A stretch of DNA of 10,340 nt, taken from the NCBI GenBank assembly GCA_964471865.1, contig CAYYHU010000053.1, positions 1 through 10,340 on the forward strand, read 5' to 3'. Below the pieces are notes generated by a model. It was given only the letters and a program-made list of their open reading frames with translations, was not told the DNA's origin and searched no databases. This document shows, piece by piece, positions 1-6,264 of this stretch (positions are counted from its first letter, which is position 1; every line of letters starts with the position of its first letter). Origin of the DNA: CAYMUC01 sp964471865 (GTDB taxonomy: Bacteria > Actinomycetota > Acidimicrobiia > Acidimicrobiales > Ilumatobacteraceae). Position numbers and translations under genes: made by a program.

Positions 1-2
1 TG

Positions 3-365
3 TGGGCTGATACCCAGACCGAGATGCTCGGGGATGCCGTCGAGGTGACCGACGACTACCGCTCGTGGTGGAGCTACATCCCGCATTTCATCGCCGTCCC
101 GGGGTATGTGTACGCCTATGCGTATGGGCAACTGTTGGCACTCTCGGTTTACGCGCGATATCAGTCCGAGGGTGACGTCTTCGTCCCCGCCTACCTGGAG
201 TTGCTGAAGGCCGGAGGTTCGAAGTCGCCTGAGGAGTTGGCATCGATCGTCGGATGCGATCTGACGGATCCCGGCTTCTGGGATGGTGGGCTCGCGATCG
301 TGGAAACTCAGATCGACGACGCGATCGCCGCCGGGGTCGAAGCGGGTCGTTTGCCCCGGTCGTAG
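3..365 (+). CDS. pepF: Oligoendopeptidase F, M3 family metallopeptidase, C-terminal fragment
   Basis: This is the last ~120 residues of a gene that begins outside the window. The reading frame is already open at base 3, before the first ATG at 24, and ends at TAG 363-365. The block WWSYIPHF followed by PGYVYAYAYGQLLAL matches the conserved C-terminal region of M3B oligoendopeptidases, where Tyr and His residues line the substrate cleft. It is followed by the family-typical tail FVPAYLELLKAGGSKSPEEL and a DPGFW segment. The zinc motif HExxH lies upstream and cannot be seen. Family members are cytoplasmic zinc endopeptidases that cut short peptides, often in peptide recycling. The next gene starts 28 nt downstream on the same strand. 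The family call is confident; the exact PepF subtype is inferred from the tail alone. Confidence 0.87.
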   Translation, partial: WADTQTEMLGDAVEVTDDYRSWWSYIPHFIAVPGYVYAYAYGQLLALSVYARYQSEGDVFVPAYLELLKAGGSKSPEELASIVGCDLTDPGFWDGGLAIVETQIDDAIAAGVEAGRLPRS

Positions 366-393
366 TCCAACTGTGGGCTACGGTCATTCGTCG

Positions 394-1290
394 ATGTTCA
401 TACGTCAGAATGAAATCGTTGGCGAGACCGACAACGGAACCGATATCGGTGAGGTTCTCGGCGACATCGCCGACTGGTTCGTCGGGCCACCACTGACGAT
501 CCTCGGGACGGTGATCGGTGCTGCGATCGTGCGCCGGTACGGCAAACAAGCAATCCACAAAGCGCTGTTACGGGCTGCGGATCTCGCCGACGATGATCCC
601 CGTGCCGGGGCCCGAGCCCGAACGATCTCGGTGGTGCTCACCAGCTTGTTGTCGGTGGTGGTCTGGTCGCTGATGGTGTTGTTGATCCTGGGTGAACTCG
701 GGGTCAATCTGGCGCCGCTCATCGCTGGTGCCGGAATCGTGGGTGTTGCGGTCGGCTTCGGCGGTCAGAGCCTCGTCAAGGACTGCATCAGTGGTCTGTT
801 CATGCTGCTCGAAGATCAGTACGGAGTCGGTGACGTGGTGGACGTCGGCGACGCTTCCGGTGTTGTGGAGGCCATCACGTTGCGAGTCACCCGGCTTCGC
901 AGCGTCGATGGCACGGTCTGGCATGTTCCCAACGGCGAAATCCGTCGCGTGGGCAACATGAGCCAGTTGTGGTCGGTGGCGCTTCTCGATGTCGACATCG
1001 CCTACGACGCCGACGTGGAGCAGGCCGCGGCGATCATGACGGACTCCGCGAATCGGGTTGTGGCACGTGAAGAATTCGCCGCCTTCATCATCGATCCCCC
1101 CGAGTTCGTCGGTCTCGAGGCTCTCGGGGCCGATGGTCTCCGGCTGCGTCTGCGAGTCAAGACCCAGCCGGGTCAGCAGTGGGCGCTTCAGCGCGCCTTG
1201 CGAACCGAGGTCAAGCGGGCGTTCGATGAGGCCGGAATCGAGATCCCCTTCCCGCAGCGCACCGTATGGTTGCGGCGGGATCAGACCTGA
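394..1290 (+). CDS. MscS-family small-conductance mechanosensitive ion channel
   Basis: A 298-residue inner-membrane protein expected to form a homoheptameric channel that opens under membrane tension and releases solutes during hypo-osmotic shock. Predicted helices lie at about residues 27-46, 78-101 and 104-138. The third is the Gly/Ala-rich pore helix, with the core AGAGIVGVAVGFGGQSLVKD (residues 111-130), a hallmark of MscS. The beta domain follows, with GDVVDVGD and the VPNGEI signature near 178-183, then an alpha/beta C-terminal domain ending with IPFPQRTVWL. Size and layout match minimal E. coli MscS (286 residues). The frame is open back to an ATG at 283, but those extra 37 residues overlap the upstream peptidase gene, are Arg/Ser-rich and resemble no MscS N-terminus, so ATG 394 was chosen. 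No strong Shine-Dalgarno precedes it, so the start is less certain than the family. Confidence 0.93.
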   Translation: MFIRQNEIVGETDNGTDIGEVLGDIADWFVGPPLTILGTVIGAAIVRRYGKQAIHKALLRAADLADDDPRAGARARTISVVLTSLLSVVVWSLMVLLILGELGVNLAPLIAGAGIVGVAVGFGGQSLVKDCISGLFMLLEDQYGVGDVVDVGDASGVVEAITLRVTRLRSVDGTVWHVPNGEIRRVGNMSQLWSVALLDVDIAYDADVEQAAAIMTDSANRVVAREEFAAFIIDPPEFVGLEALGADGLRLRLRVKTQPGQQWALQRALRTEVKRAFDEAGIEIPFPQRTVWLRRDQT

Positions 1291-1320
1291 CGCGCCCTCT
1301 ATGGCATTGCGTTTCGGGCG

Positions 1321-2265
1321 GTGAACGGACGTTTCGCACCCTCACCCACGGGTGATCTCCATCTCGGAAACCTGCGAACCGCACTCATTGCGTGGCTCTC
1401 GGCCCGATCGCGCAGCGCCGGATTTCTGGTGCGGATGGAGGATCTCGATCGGGTCACCTCGAGCGTGGAGTACGAACGTCGCCAACTCACTGACCTCGCG
1501 GCTCTCGGCATCGACCATGACGGTGATGTCGTTCGCCAGTCGGAGCGCTTCCCCCTGTATGACGCCGCACTACGCCGTCTCGAGGAGCGCGGATTGGTGT
1601 ACCCGTGCTGGTGCACTCGACGCGAGATCCTCCAGGCGGCACAGGCTCCCCATGAACGCCAAGGGGTCTATCCCGGGACGTGTCGCCATCTCGACGACGA
1701 CGGTCGTCGCGAACGAGCCCGTCAGGCGCGAGAACTGGTCGGGGATCGAGCCCCGGCGTTGCGGCTCGACGCGGCCACGGCCCGCAAGATGCTCGCAGAC
1801 GAGACCGATCTCGTCGTTCATGATCTCGTCCTCGGTGACGTCGAAGCGCCCGTCGATGATGTGGTGCTACGACGCAACGACGGTGTGCCGGCGTATCACC
1901 TGGCCGTCGTCGTGGACGATGCGCTCCAGGGTGTCGACGAGGTGGTTCGTGGCGATGATCTCGCGCCGGTCACCTCCACTCAGATCCTGTTGTCACGTGT
2001 GCTCGAGTATCCGATTCCGCGCTACGCGCATGTGCCTCTCGTTGTAGGACCCGACGGGGAACGCCTCGCCAAGCGGCATGGTGCGGTGACGCTGTCGGAT
2101 CTGAGATCGCGCGGGCGCACTCCGACAGAGATCCTGTCAGCGATGCTCAGAACTCTTGGACTCGAGCCTGTGGCGTCACTGTCAGACCTCGCTGATCGAG
2201 TCGAGGACTTCGACTGGACCGTCGTGGCGAGAGTCCTTCGACCGTGGGTGGCAGATGACCTGTGA
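1321..2265 (+). CDS. gluQ: Glutamyl-Q-tRNA(Asp) synthetase-like enzyme (truncated GluRS paralogue)
   Basis: A 314-residue class I aminoacyl-tRNA synthetase catalytic core. GluQ-RS activates glutamate and attaches it to queuosine at position 34 of tRNA(Asp), rather than to a tRNA 3' end. Visible features are RFAPSPTG (residues 4-11), the HIGH-type motif HLGN (14-17), RMEDLDR, and a zinc site C96-x-C98 with Y117-x3-C121. The C-x-C / Y-x3-C arrangement is the GluQ-RS signature. A KMSKS equivalent appears as AKRHGA starting at K251 minus one. Full GluRS is about 470 residues and has a C-terminal anticodon-binding domain, which is absent here, as in GluQ-RS (~300 residues). GTG 1321 places the conserved block at the usual distance from the N-terminus; the nearby ATG at 1301 is out of frame. 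It lies 30 nt after the channel gene. The substrate is inferred from family features, and no queuosine gene is visible here. Confidence 0.88.
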   Translation: MNGRFAPSPTGDLHLGNLRTALIAWLSARSRSAGFLVRMEDLDRVTSSVEYERRQLTDLAALGIDHDGDVVRQSERFPLYDAALRRLEERGLVYPCWCTRREILQAAQAPHERQGVYPGTCRHLDDDGRRERARQARELVGDRAPALRLDAATARKMLADETDLVVHDLVLGDVEAPVDDVVLRRNDGVPAYHLAVVVDDALQGVDEVVRGDDLAPVTSTQILLSRVLEYPIPRYAHVPLVVGPDGERLAKRHGAVTLSDLRSRGRTPTEILSAMLRTLGLEPVASLSDLADRVEDFDWTVVARVLRPWVADDL

Positions 2266-2350
2266 TGCCACCACCGACGTCCACTGAGTGGATATCGTCA
2301 CAGGAGGAGTCGGAGACCGACCGACTCGACGAGTCGAGCGAGGACGCGAC
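2266..2350 (+). promoter_or_regulatory. Possible 5' leader of the L,D-transpeptidase gene
   Basis: This 85-nt gap is the longest without a gene in the window. It holds three things: a dyad TCCACT-G-AGTGGA at 2280-2292, a perfect AGGAGG at 2302-2307 with no ATG, GTG or TTG at a usable distance downstream, and a short inverted repeat CGACTC-GAC-GAGTCG at 2322-2336 just before the ribosome binding site used for the start at 2351. No clear -35/-10 pair was recognised. These could mark an operator or a folded leader, or be chance in GC-rich DNA. Confidence 0.25.
2340..2344 (+). promoter_or_regulatory. Ribosome binding site deciding the GTG 2351 start
   Basis: GAGGA ends 6 nt before GTG 2351. The upstream in-frame GTG at 2288 has no comparable site, and its extension would place charged residues ahead of the signal peptide. 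This supports 2351 as the true start. Confidence 0.6.
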
Positions 2351-3268
2351 GTGATCAGCGCCAGCACCACGAGACGCACCGGGATTCTCGGTCTGCTCGC
2401 CGTGGCGGCCCTCATCTCGACCTCGGGGTGTTCCACCGGTGCAGGTGGAGATCCCGCCGATGCCGCGACCGCCCCACCGACAGTGGCGACGACCACCACG
2501 CAGGCGCCGGTCTCCACGACGATCCCACCGACGACGACCACGACCACCGTGGCGCCCACGACCACCACCACGATCGAACCTCGGCCCGGAAACGTGGTGT
2601 TGGTGGGACTCACGCAAGAGGCCTTCGTCGCGGTCGGTGACGAGGATGGAGACGACACCGCACGCATCCAGCAACGCCTCGCCGATCTGGGCTTTTGGCA
2701 TAGCGGCGTCGATGGCGAGTACGGAATCACGACCACTCAAGCCGTCATGGCGTTCCAGAAGTATCACGGCCTGTCAGCGACAGGAGCCGTGGACGAGGTC
2801 ACTGCCGAAACCCTGGGCACCGTGACCGAACGAGCTCGAGCCGCCTCGCCGGAGGGCACCCTCGTCGAAGTCGACAAAGCGCGTCAGTTGCTGTTCCTCG
2901 TCAAGGACGGCCATACGGTCTGGGTGATCAACGCGTCCACGGGTTCGGAGATCCCCTACGAGGTGGAGAACAAGAAGGATCCCAGCCGTATCGAACGCGG
3001 CGACAGCGTGACGCCAGCGGGGACCTTCGCAACCGACCGCGAACGAGCCGAGGGCTGGTGGGAAGGCGATCTCGGTCGCATCTACCGACCCAAGTACTTC
3101 CGAGGTGGAGTGGCGGTGCACGGTTCGCTGAGCATTCCCAACTACCCGGCATCGCATGGATGCGTGCGCGTGAGCGTTCCGGCGATGGACATGATCTGGG
3201 ACACGGGGCTCGTGCCGTTGCGCACCACCGTGTGGGTTCACGGCGAGATCCCCACTGCGCCGTTGTGA
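2351..3268 (+). CDS. L,D-transpeptidase (YkuD/ErfK family) with peptidoglycan-binding domain, putative lipoprotein
   Basis: A 305-residue exported enzyme expected to form 3-3 cross-links in peptidoglycan or attach proteins to it, via an active-site cysteine that is insensitive to most penicillins. Order: basic N-terminus with RR at 8-9, hydrophobic signal segment 11-23, lipobox-like STSGC with Cys27 as the likely lipid-modified residue, a Thr/Pro-rich stalk about 37-77, a PG_binding_1 domain about 101-156 (IQQRLADLGF, GEYGITTTQAVMAFQK), and a YkuD domain about 168-300. The catalytic motif is clear: His257 in VAVHGS, then SHGCVRVS with His269 and Cys271. The Thr at lipobox position -3 is not the usual Leu, so cleavage by signal peptidase I remains possible. 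The stalk would hold the catalytic domain away from the membrane within the wall. The downstream beta-galactosidase gene starts 32 nt later. Confidence 0.92.
   Translation: MISASTTRRTGILGLLAVAALISTSGCSTGAGGDPADAATAPPTVATTTTQAPVSTTIPPTTTTTTVAPTTTTTIEPRPGNVVLVGLTQEAFVAVGDEDGDDTARIQQRLADLGFWHSGVDGEYGITTTQAVMAFQKYHGLSATGAVDEVTAETLGTVTERARAASPEGTLVEVDKARQLLFLVKDGHTVWVINASTGSEIPYEVENKKDPSRIERGDSVTPAGTFATDRERAEGWWEGDLGRIYRPKYFRGGVAVHGSLSIPNYPASHGCVRVSVPAMDMIWDTGLVPLRTTVWVHGEIPTAPL
2481..2574 (+). repeat. Low-complexity ACC/ACG-rich tract encoding the Thr/Pro stalk
   Basis: A run dominated by ACC and ACG codons, interrupted by Pro, Val and Ala codons. It encodes the flexible linker between the lipid anchor and the peptidoglycan-binding domain. 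Such tracts can change length by slippage. The irregular mix of the two Thr codons lowers that risk compared with a pure repeat. Confidence 0.75.
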
Positions 3269-3286
3269 CTTTCGTGATCTGTTGCT

Positions 3287-3291
3287 GAGGG
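3287..3291 (+). promoter_or_regulatory. Ribosome binding site for the beta-galactosidase gene
   Basis: GAGGG lies 9 nt upstream of ATG 3301. The next in-frame ATG, at 3370, has only CTCGAG ahead of it and would remove the N-terminal segment typical of LacZ proteins. Confidence 0.5.
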
Positions 3292-3300
3292 TCTGAGCGC

Positions 3301-6264
3301 ATGCTCCCCGAGATCGGTCGGCGAGCGCCGTGGACATCGATTCGCGAGGTCTCGTTCCAGCGGCTCGAGATGACGCCGGGCAATCTCGTCATCGGTTCCG
3401 ATGTGGCCGCGATTCGCGGCGATGACATTACGCAGACTCCGTGGTACCACTCCCTCGACGGGCGATGGGATCTCGCTGTGTGGTCCCATCCCGATCGGGT
3501 TCCAGCGCGAGCTCTCACCGAACCCTGCACCGGGCCGAGGTGGGGATCGGTGCAGGTTCCGGGAACCTGGCTGCTCCACGCCGAAGGCGTCGATCCGCTC
3601 GGGGTCCCTCACTACACCAATATCGCGATGCCCTTTCCCGGGCCCCCGTTTCGGCTTCCCGATCACAACCCGGTCGGAGTCCATCGGCGTCGGATCGAGA
3701 TCCCGACGCAGTGGACGGGACTCGATGTGATCCTGCGCATCGGCGCAGCCGAGACCTTTCACGCGGTCTATCTCGATGGACGGCTGATCGGCTACGGAAC
3801 CGACAGTCACCTCCCGAGCGATTACGACATCACGGCCTGGGTCACCCCGGGCTCATCTGTCGAGTTGGCGGTGGTGGTGGTGCGGTACGCGGCCTGTTCC
3901 TATCTCGAGGACCAGGACCACTGGTGGTTTGGGGGACTTCAGCGCAGTGTGGCACTCATGGCCCGCCCACCGGTTGCGATCACCGATCTCGGGGTCGTGG
4001 CCGACTGGGAGTGTTCGCACCAGCAGGCCCGATGCAGCGCGACCATCGATGTTTCCGGGCTGGGGACACGGACCGATCGACCCGAAGGATGGAGCGTTCG
4101 AGCCTGGGTGGAGACCCTCGCGGGCCGCCGCCGAGGTCGGGTCGTGTCGGGGGTGCTTCCTCACCGCTTCGAGGATCCATACCGCTTCGAGGGTCATCGG
4201 GTGTCGTGGACCTGGGAGGTGCCCCGAGTCGGACCGTGGAGCGCGGAGAAGCCCGAACGTCACCGTCTCGTTGCCGAGCTCGTCGACCCGTCAGGGCAGG
4301 TGGTTCACGCGATTGGGACCCTGATCGGATTTCGTCGCGTCGAGATCCGCGACAGAACTCTGTTGGTCAATGGACATCCGATCATGGTGCGAGGGGTGAA
4401 TCGACACGATCACCATCCGGATCGGGGGCCGGCCATGACCTGCGAGGACCTTCGAGCCGATCTCACCGCAATGAAGCGGTTGAATCTCAACGCGATCCGA
4501 ACCGCGCACTATCCACCTACCACGGCGTTGTTGTCGCTGTGCGACGAACTCGGCATGTATGTCATCGACGAGGCCGATATCGAAACCCATGCCTACAACA
4601 CGAGTCTGGGTGAGGATCCGGCGGTGTTGGGCGCGTGGATGGAACGCACGGTGCGTATGGTGCGCCGAGATCGAAACCATCCCAGCGTCATCATCTGGTC
4701 GCTCGGCAACGAAAGTGGCCTCAACGCGGCTCATGGCGCTCAAGCCGGTTGGATGCGCGCCGTGGATCCCACCCGGCCCCTGCACTACGAGGGCGCGGTC
4801 TTTCATGGTGGATGGGCCGATGGTGGACGAGCCGTCAGCGATCTCGCCGCCCCGATGTACCCACCGGCATCGTTAGTCGCCGACTATGGCTCCTCCGGGG
4901 TCGGGGATCGCCCGATGATCGTGTGCGAGTACAGCCATGCGATGGGTAACTCGAATGGCGGTCTCGACCGTTACGCCGAGGTGTTCGAAACGACTCCTGG
5001 AGTCCAGGGTGGGTTCGTCTGGGAGTGGAAGGACCACGGGTTGCGCCAACGCGTCGACCCTCCCGGACCAGGTGGACACGAACGCTTCGCCTACGGCGGA
5101 CAGTTCGGCGATCACCCTCATGATGGAAATTTCTGTGCGGATGGGATCATGGGTCCGGATCTCACCCCGCATCCTGCGGCCTGGGAACTCGCGTGGGTTC
5201 ATCGTCCCGTGGTGGTGACCGGTCCTCGGCGGTGGACACCCGGTTCGCCGGTGGTGCTCGAGATCCGGTCGCGTCGCGAGGTGCTCGACACTTCCGATCT
5301 CATAGGGCGGATCGAGGTCGCCTCGAACGGAGAGGTCGTCGCCGATGCGCCTCTCGAGGTGGTGTGCGCCCCCGGTGAGCGACGGCGAGTCGAGGTGCCG
5401 GCCGAACTCCTTGCGGCCCTCGACAACGAGGATGGTGACCTGACTCTCACCGTCACCTGGAGACAACGCCGAGCGACACCCTGGGCGCCACGTCATCACC
5501 TGGTGGGATCGGACCAGATTCTGCTTCGTCGAACACGTCGGCCGGTTCCGGTGCGATGGCCCCGAGAACTCGAGCGTTGGCGGTCGATTCCCGTCGAGGA
5601 ACTCGTCGATGTCGATGGAGACGGTGCGCCACGGCTCTCGTTGTGGCGGGCCCCGGTCGACAACGATCGCTTCGTTCGACTTCCCGATGGTCGAGCACTC
5701 GAAGATCTGTTGACGATGACGACCACGGTGCAGCGCGAAGGCCCGGCGCGAGTCTTTCGGCATCGGGTCGAACTTCCCAGTGATGCTGCGGATGTGACGC
5801 GGGTCGGTTCGACGTTCACCCTCGGTGAGGGCGACTGGACGCTTCACTACTTCGGTCGAGGTCCTCACGAAAATGTTCCAGATCGTCGGTCCTCAGCACA
5901 TCTGGGGATCTGGTCAGGTCCCCCCGACGACCTCGTCTATCTGCGACCACAGTCCTACGGTCTGAGAACCGACTGCCGATGGCTCATCGCAGTCGACACG
6001 GACAACGGCGTGGCACTCGCAATCGAAGCGCTCACCCCGCGAGGTCTGCATCTGTCGGTCACCCGTCACGATGACGGTGAACTCGCCGCCGCGCGGGATC
6101 TGACGGATCTTGCACCGAATCGCTCATTGGTGATTCATATCGACTGCGCCCATCGCGGGGTCGGAACCGCGAGTTGTGGCCCCGATACCGATTCCGAGTT
6201 CCGGATCGCGGCGGGAACGTATCGCTGGGCCTACCGACTCTCGGCTCGGCGGATACGCAACTGA
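3301..6264 (+). CDS. lacZ: Beta-galactosidase, glycoside hydrolase family 2 (LacZ type)
   Basis: A 987-residue cytoplasmic enzyme (no signal peptide) that hydrolyses terminal beta-D-galactosides such as lactose with retention; E. coli LacZ has 1023 residues. All five LacZ domains appear: jelly roll to about 230, Ig-like to about 340, TIM barrel about 345-640, second Ig-like, and the C-terminal beta-sandwich from about 760 (WRAPVDNDRF, HYFGRGPHEN). Catalytic residues are intact: acid/base E471 in IIWSLGNESG, nucleophile E543 in IVCEYSHAMGNSNG, and Mg2+ ligand candidates E428 and H430 in DIETHAY. SYLEDQD, with D206, matches the galactose-binding Asp201 of E. coli. RGVNRHDHHPDRG and GGFVWEW are also conserved. 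The position equivalent to Trp999 of E. coli is Cys959 in ASCGP, a variant I recall in other actinobacterial LacZ enzymes. No lactose permease or repressor is nearby, so the natural galactoside is unknown. Confidence 0.95.
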   Translation: MLPEIGRRAPWTSIREVSFQRLEMTPGNLVIGSDVAAIRGDDITQTPWYHSLDGRWDLAVWSHPDRVPARALTEPCTGPRWGSVQVPGTWLLHAEGVDPLGVPHYTNIAMPFPGPPFRLPDHNPVGVHRRRIEIPTQWTGLDVILRIGAAETFHAVYLDGRLIGYGTDSHLPSDYDITAWVTPGSSVELAVVVVRYAACSYLEDQDHWWFGGLQRSVALMARPPVAITDLGVVADWECSHQQARCSATIDVSGLGTRTDRPEGWSVRAWVETLAGRRRGRVVSGVLPHRFEDPYRFEGHRVSWTWEVPRVGPWSAEKPERHRLVAELVDPSGQVVHAIGTLIGFRRVEIRDRTLLVNGHPIMVRGVNRHDHHPDRGPAMTCEDLRADLTAMKRLNLNAIRTAHYPPTTALLSLCDELGMYVIDEADIETHAYNTSLGEDPAVLGAWMERTVRMVRRDRNHPSVIIWSLGNESGLNAAHGAQAGWMRAVDPTRPLHYEGAVFHGGWADGGRAVSDLAAPMYPPASLVADYGSSGVGDRPMIVCEYSHAMGNSNGGLDRYAEVFETTPGVQGGFVWEWKDHGLRQRVDPPGPGGHERFAYGGQFGDHPHDGNFCADGIMGPDLTPHPAAWELAWVHRPVVVTGPRRWTPGSPVVLEIRSRREVLDTSDLIGRIEVASNGEVVADAPLEVVCAPGERRRVEVPAELLAALDNEDGDLTLTVTWRQRRATPWAPRHHLVGSDQILLRRTRRPVPVRWPRELERWRSIPVEELVDVDGDGAPRLSLWRAPVDNDRFVRLPDGRALEDLLTMTTTVQREGPARVFRHRVELPSDAADVTRVGSTFTLGEGDWTLHYFGRGPHENVPDRRSSAHLGIWSGPPDDLVYLRPQSYGLRTDCRWLIAVDTDNGVALAIEALTPRGLHLSVTRHDDGELAAARDLTDLAPNRSLVIHIDCAHRGVGTASCGPDTDSEFRIAAGTYRWAYRLSARRIRN
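6231..6264. other. Tail-to-tail overlap of two convergent genes (34 bp)
   Basis: The beta-galactosidase stop (TGA 6262-6264, + strand) lies beyond the stop of the opposing gene (TAG, bases 6231-6233 on the - strand). Both C-termini are encoded by the same 34 bp on opposite strands. There is no intergenic space for a conventional terminator, and I found no hairpin with a T-run here on either strand. Confidence 0.9.

Noticed and set aside
283..393. In-frame N-terminal extension of the MscS gene
   Set aside because: It overlaps the peptidase coding region, where the peptidase frame is conserved, and adds an Arg/Ser-rich stretch unlike MscS proteins.
2288..2350. Alternative GTG start for the L,D-transpeptidase
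   Set aside because: It would place charged residues ahead of the signal peptide and lacks a ribosome binding site, while GTG 2351 has GAGGA at 6 nt.
2481..2574. CRISPR-like or tandem repeat array
   Set aside because: The periodicity is three bases and comes from Thr codons in a protein linker; there are no spacers or constant repeat units.
2147..2767. Long - strand open frames opposite the L,D-transpeptidase
   Set aside because: They encode Gly/Arg/Val-rich strings created by the ACC/ACG-rich Thr codons on the other strand; no domain is recognisable.
3269..3300. Possible terminator or promoter between the L,D-transpeptidase and beta-galactosidase genes
   Set aside because: The 32-nt gap contains no stable inverted repeat, no T-run and no convincing promoter boxes; only a ribosome binding site is supported.
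3441..4613. A 390-codon + strand open frame overlapping the beta-galactosidase gene
   Set aside because: Its product is dominated by Arg, Ser, Gly and Pro, and it covers the same bases as conserved LacZ sequence in another frame; it is a shadow.
4873..5868. A 331-codon open frame on the - strand inside the beta-galactosidase gene
   Set aside because: It is antisense to a region with intact GH2 motifs, its product is Arg/His/Pro-rich without any recognisable domain, and GC-rich genes commonly give long antisense frames.
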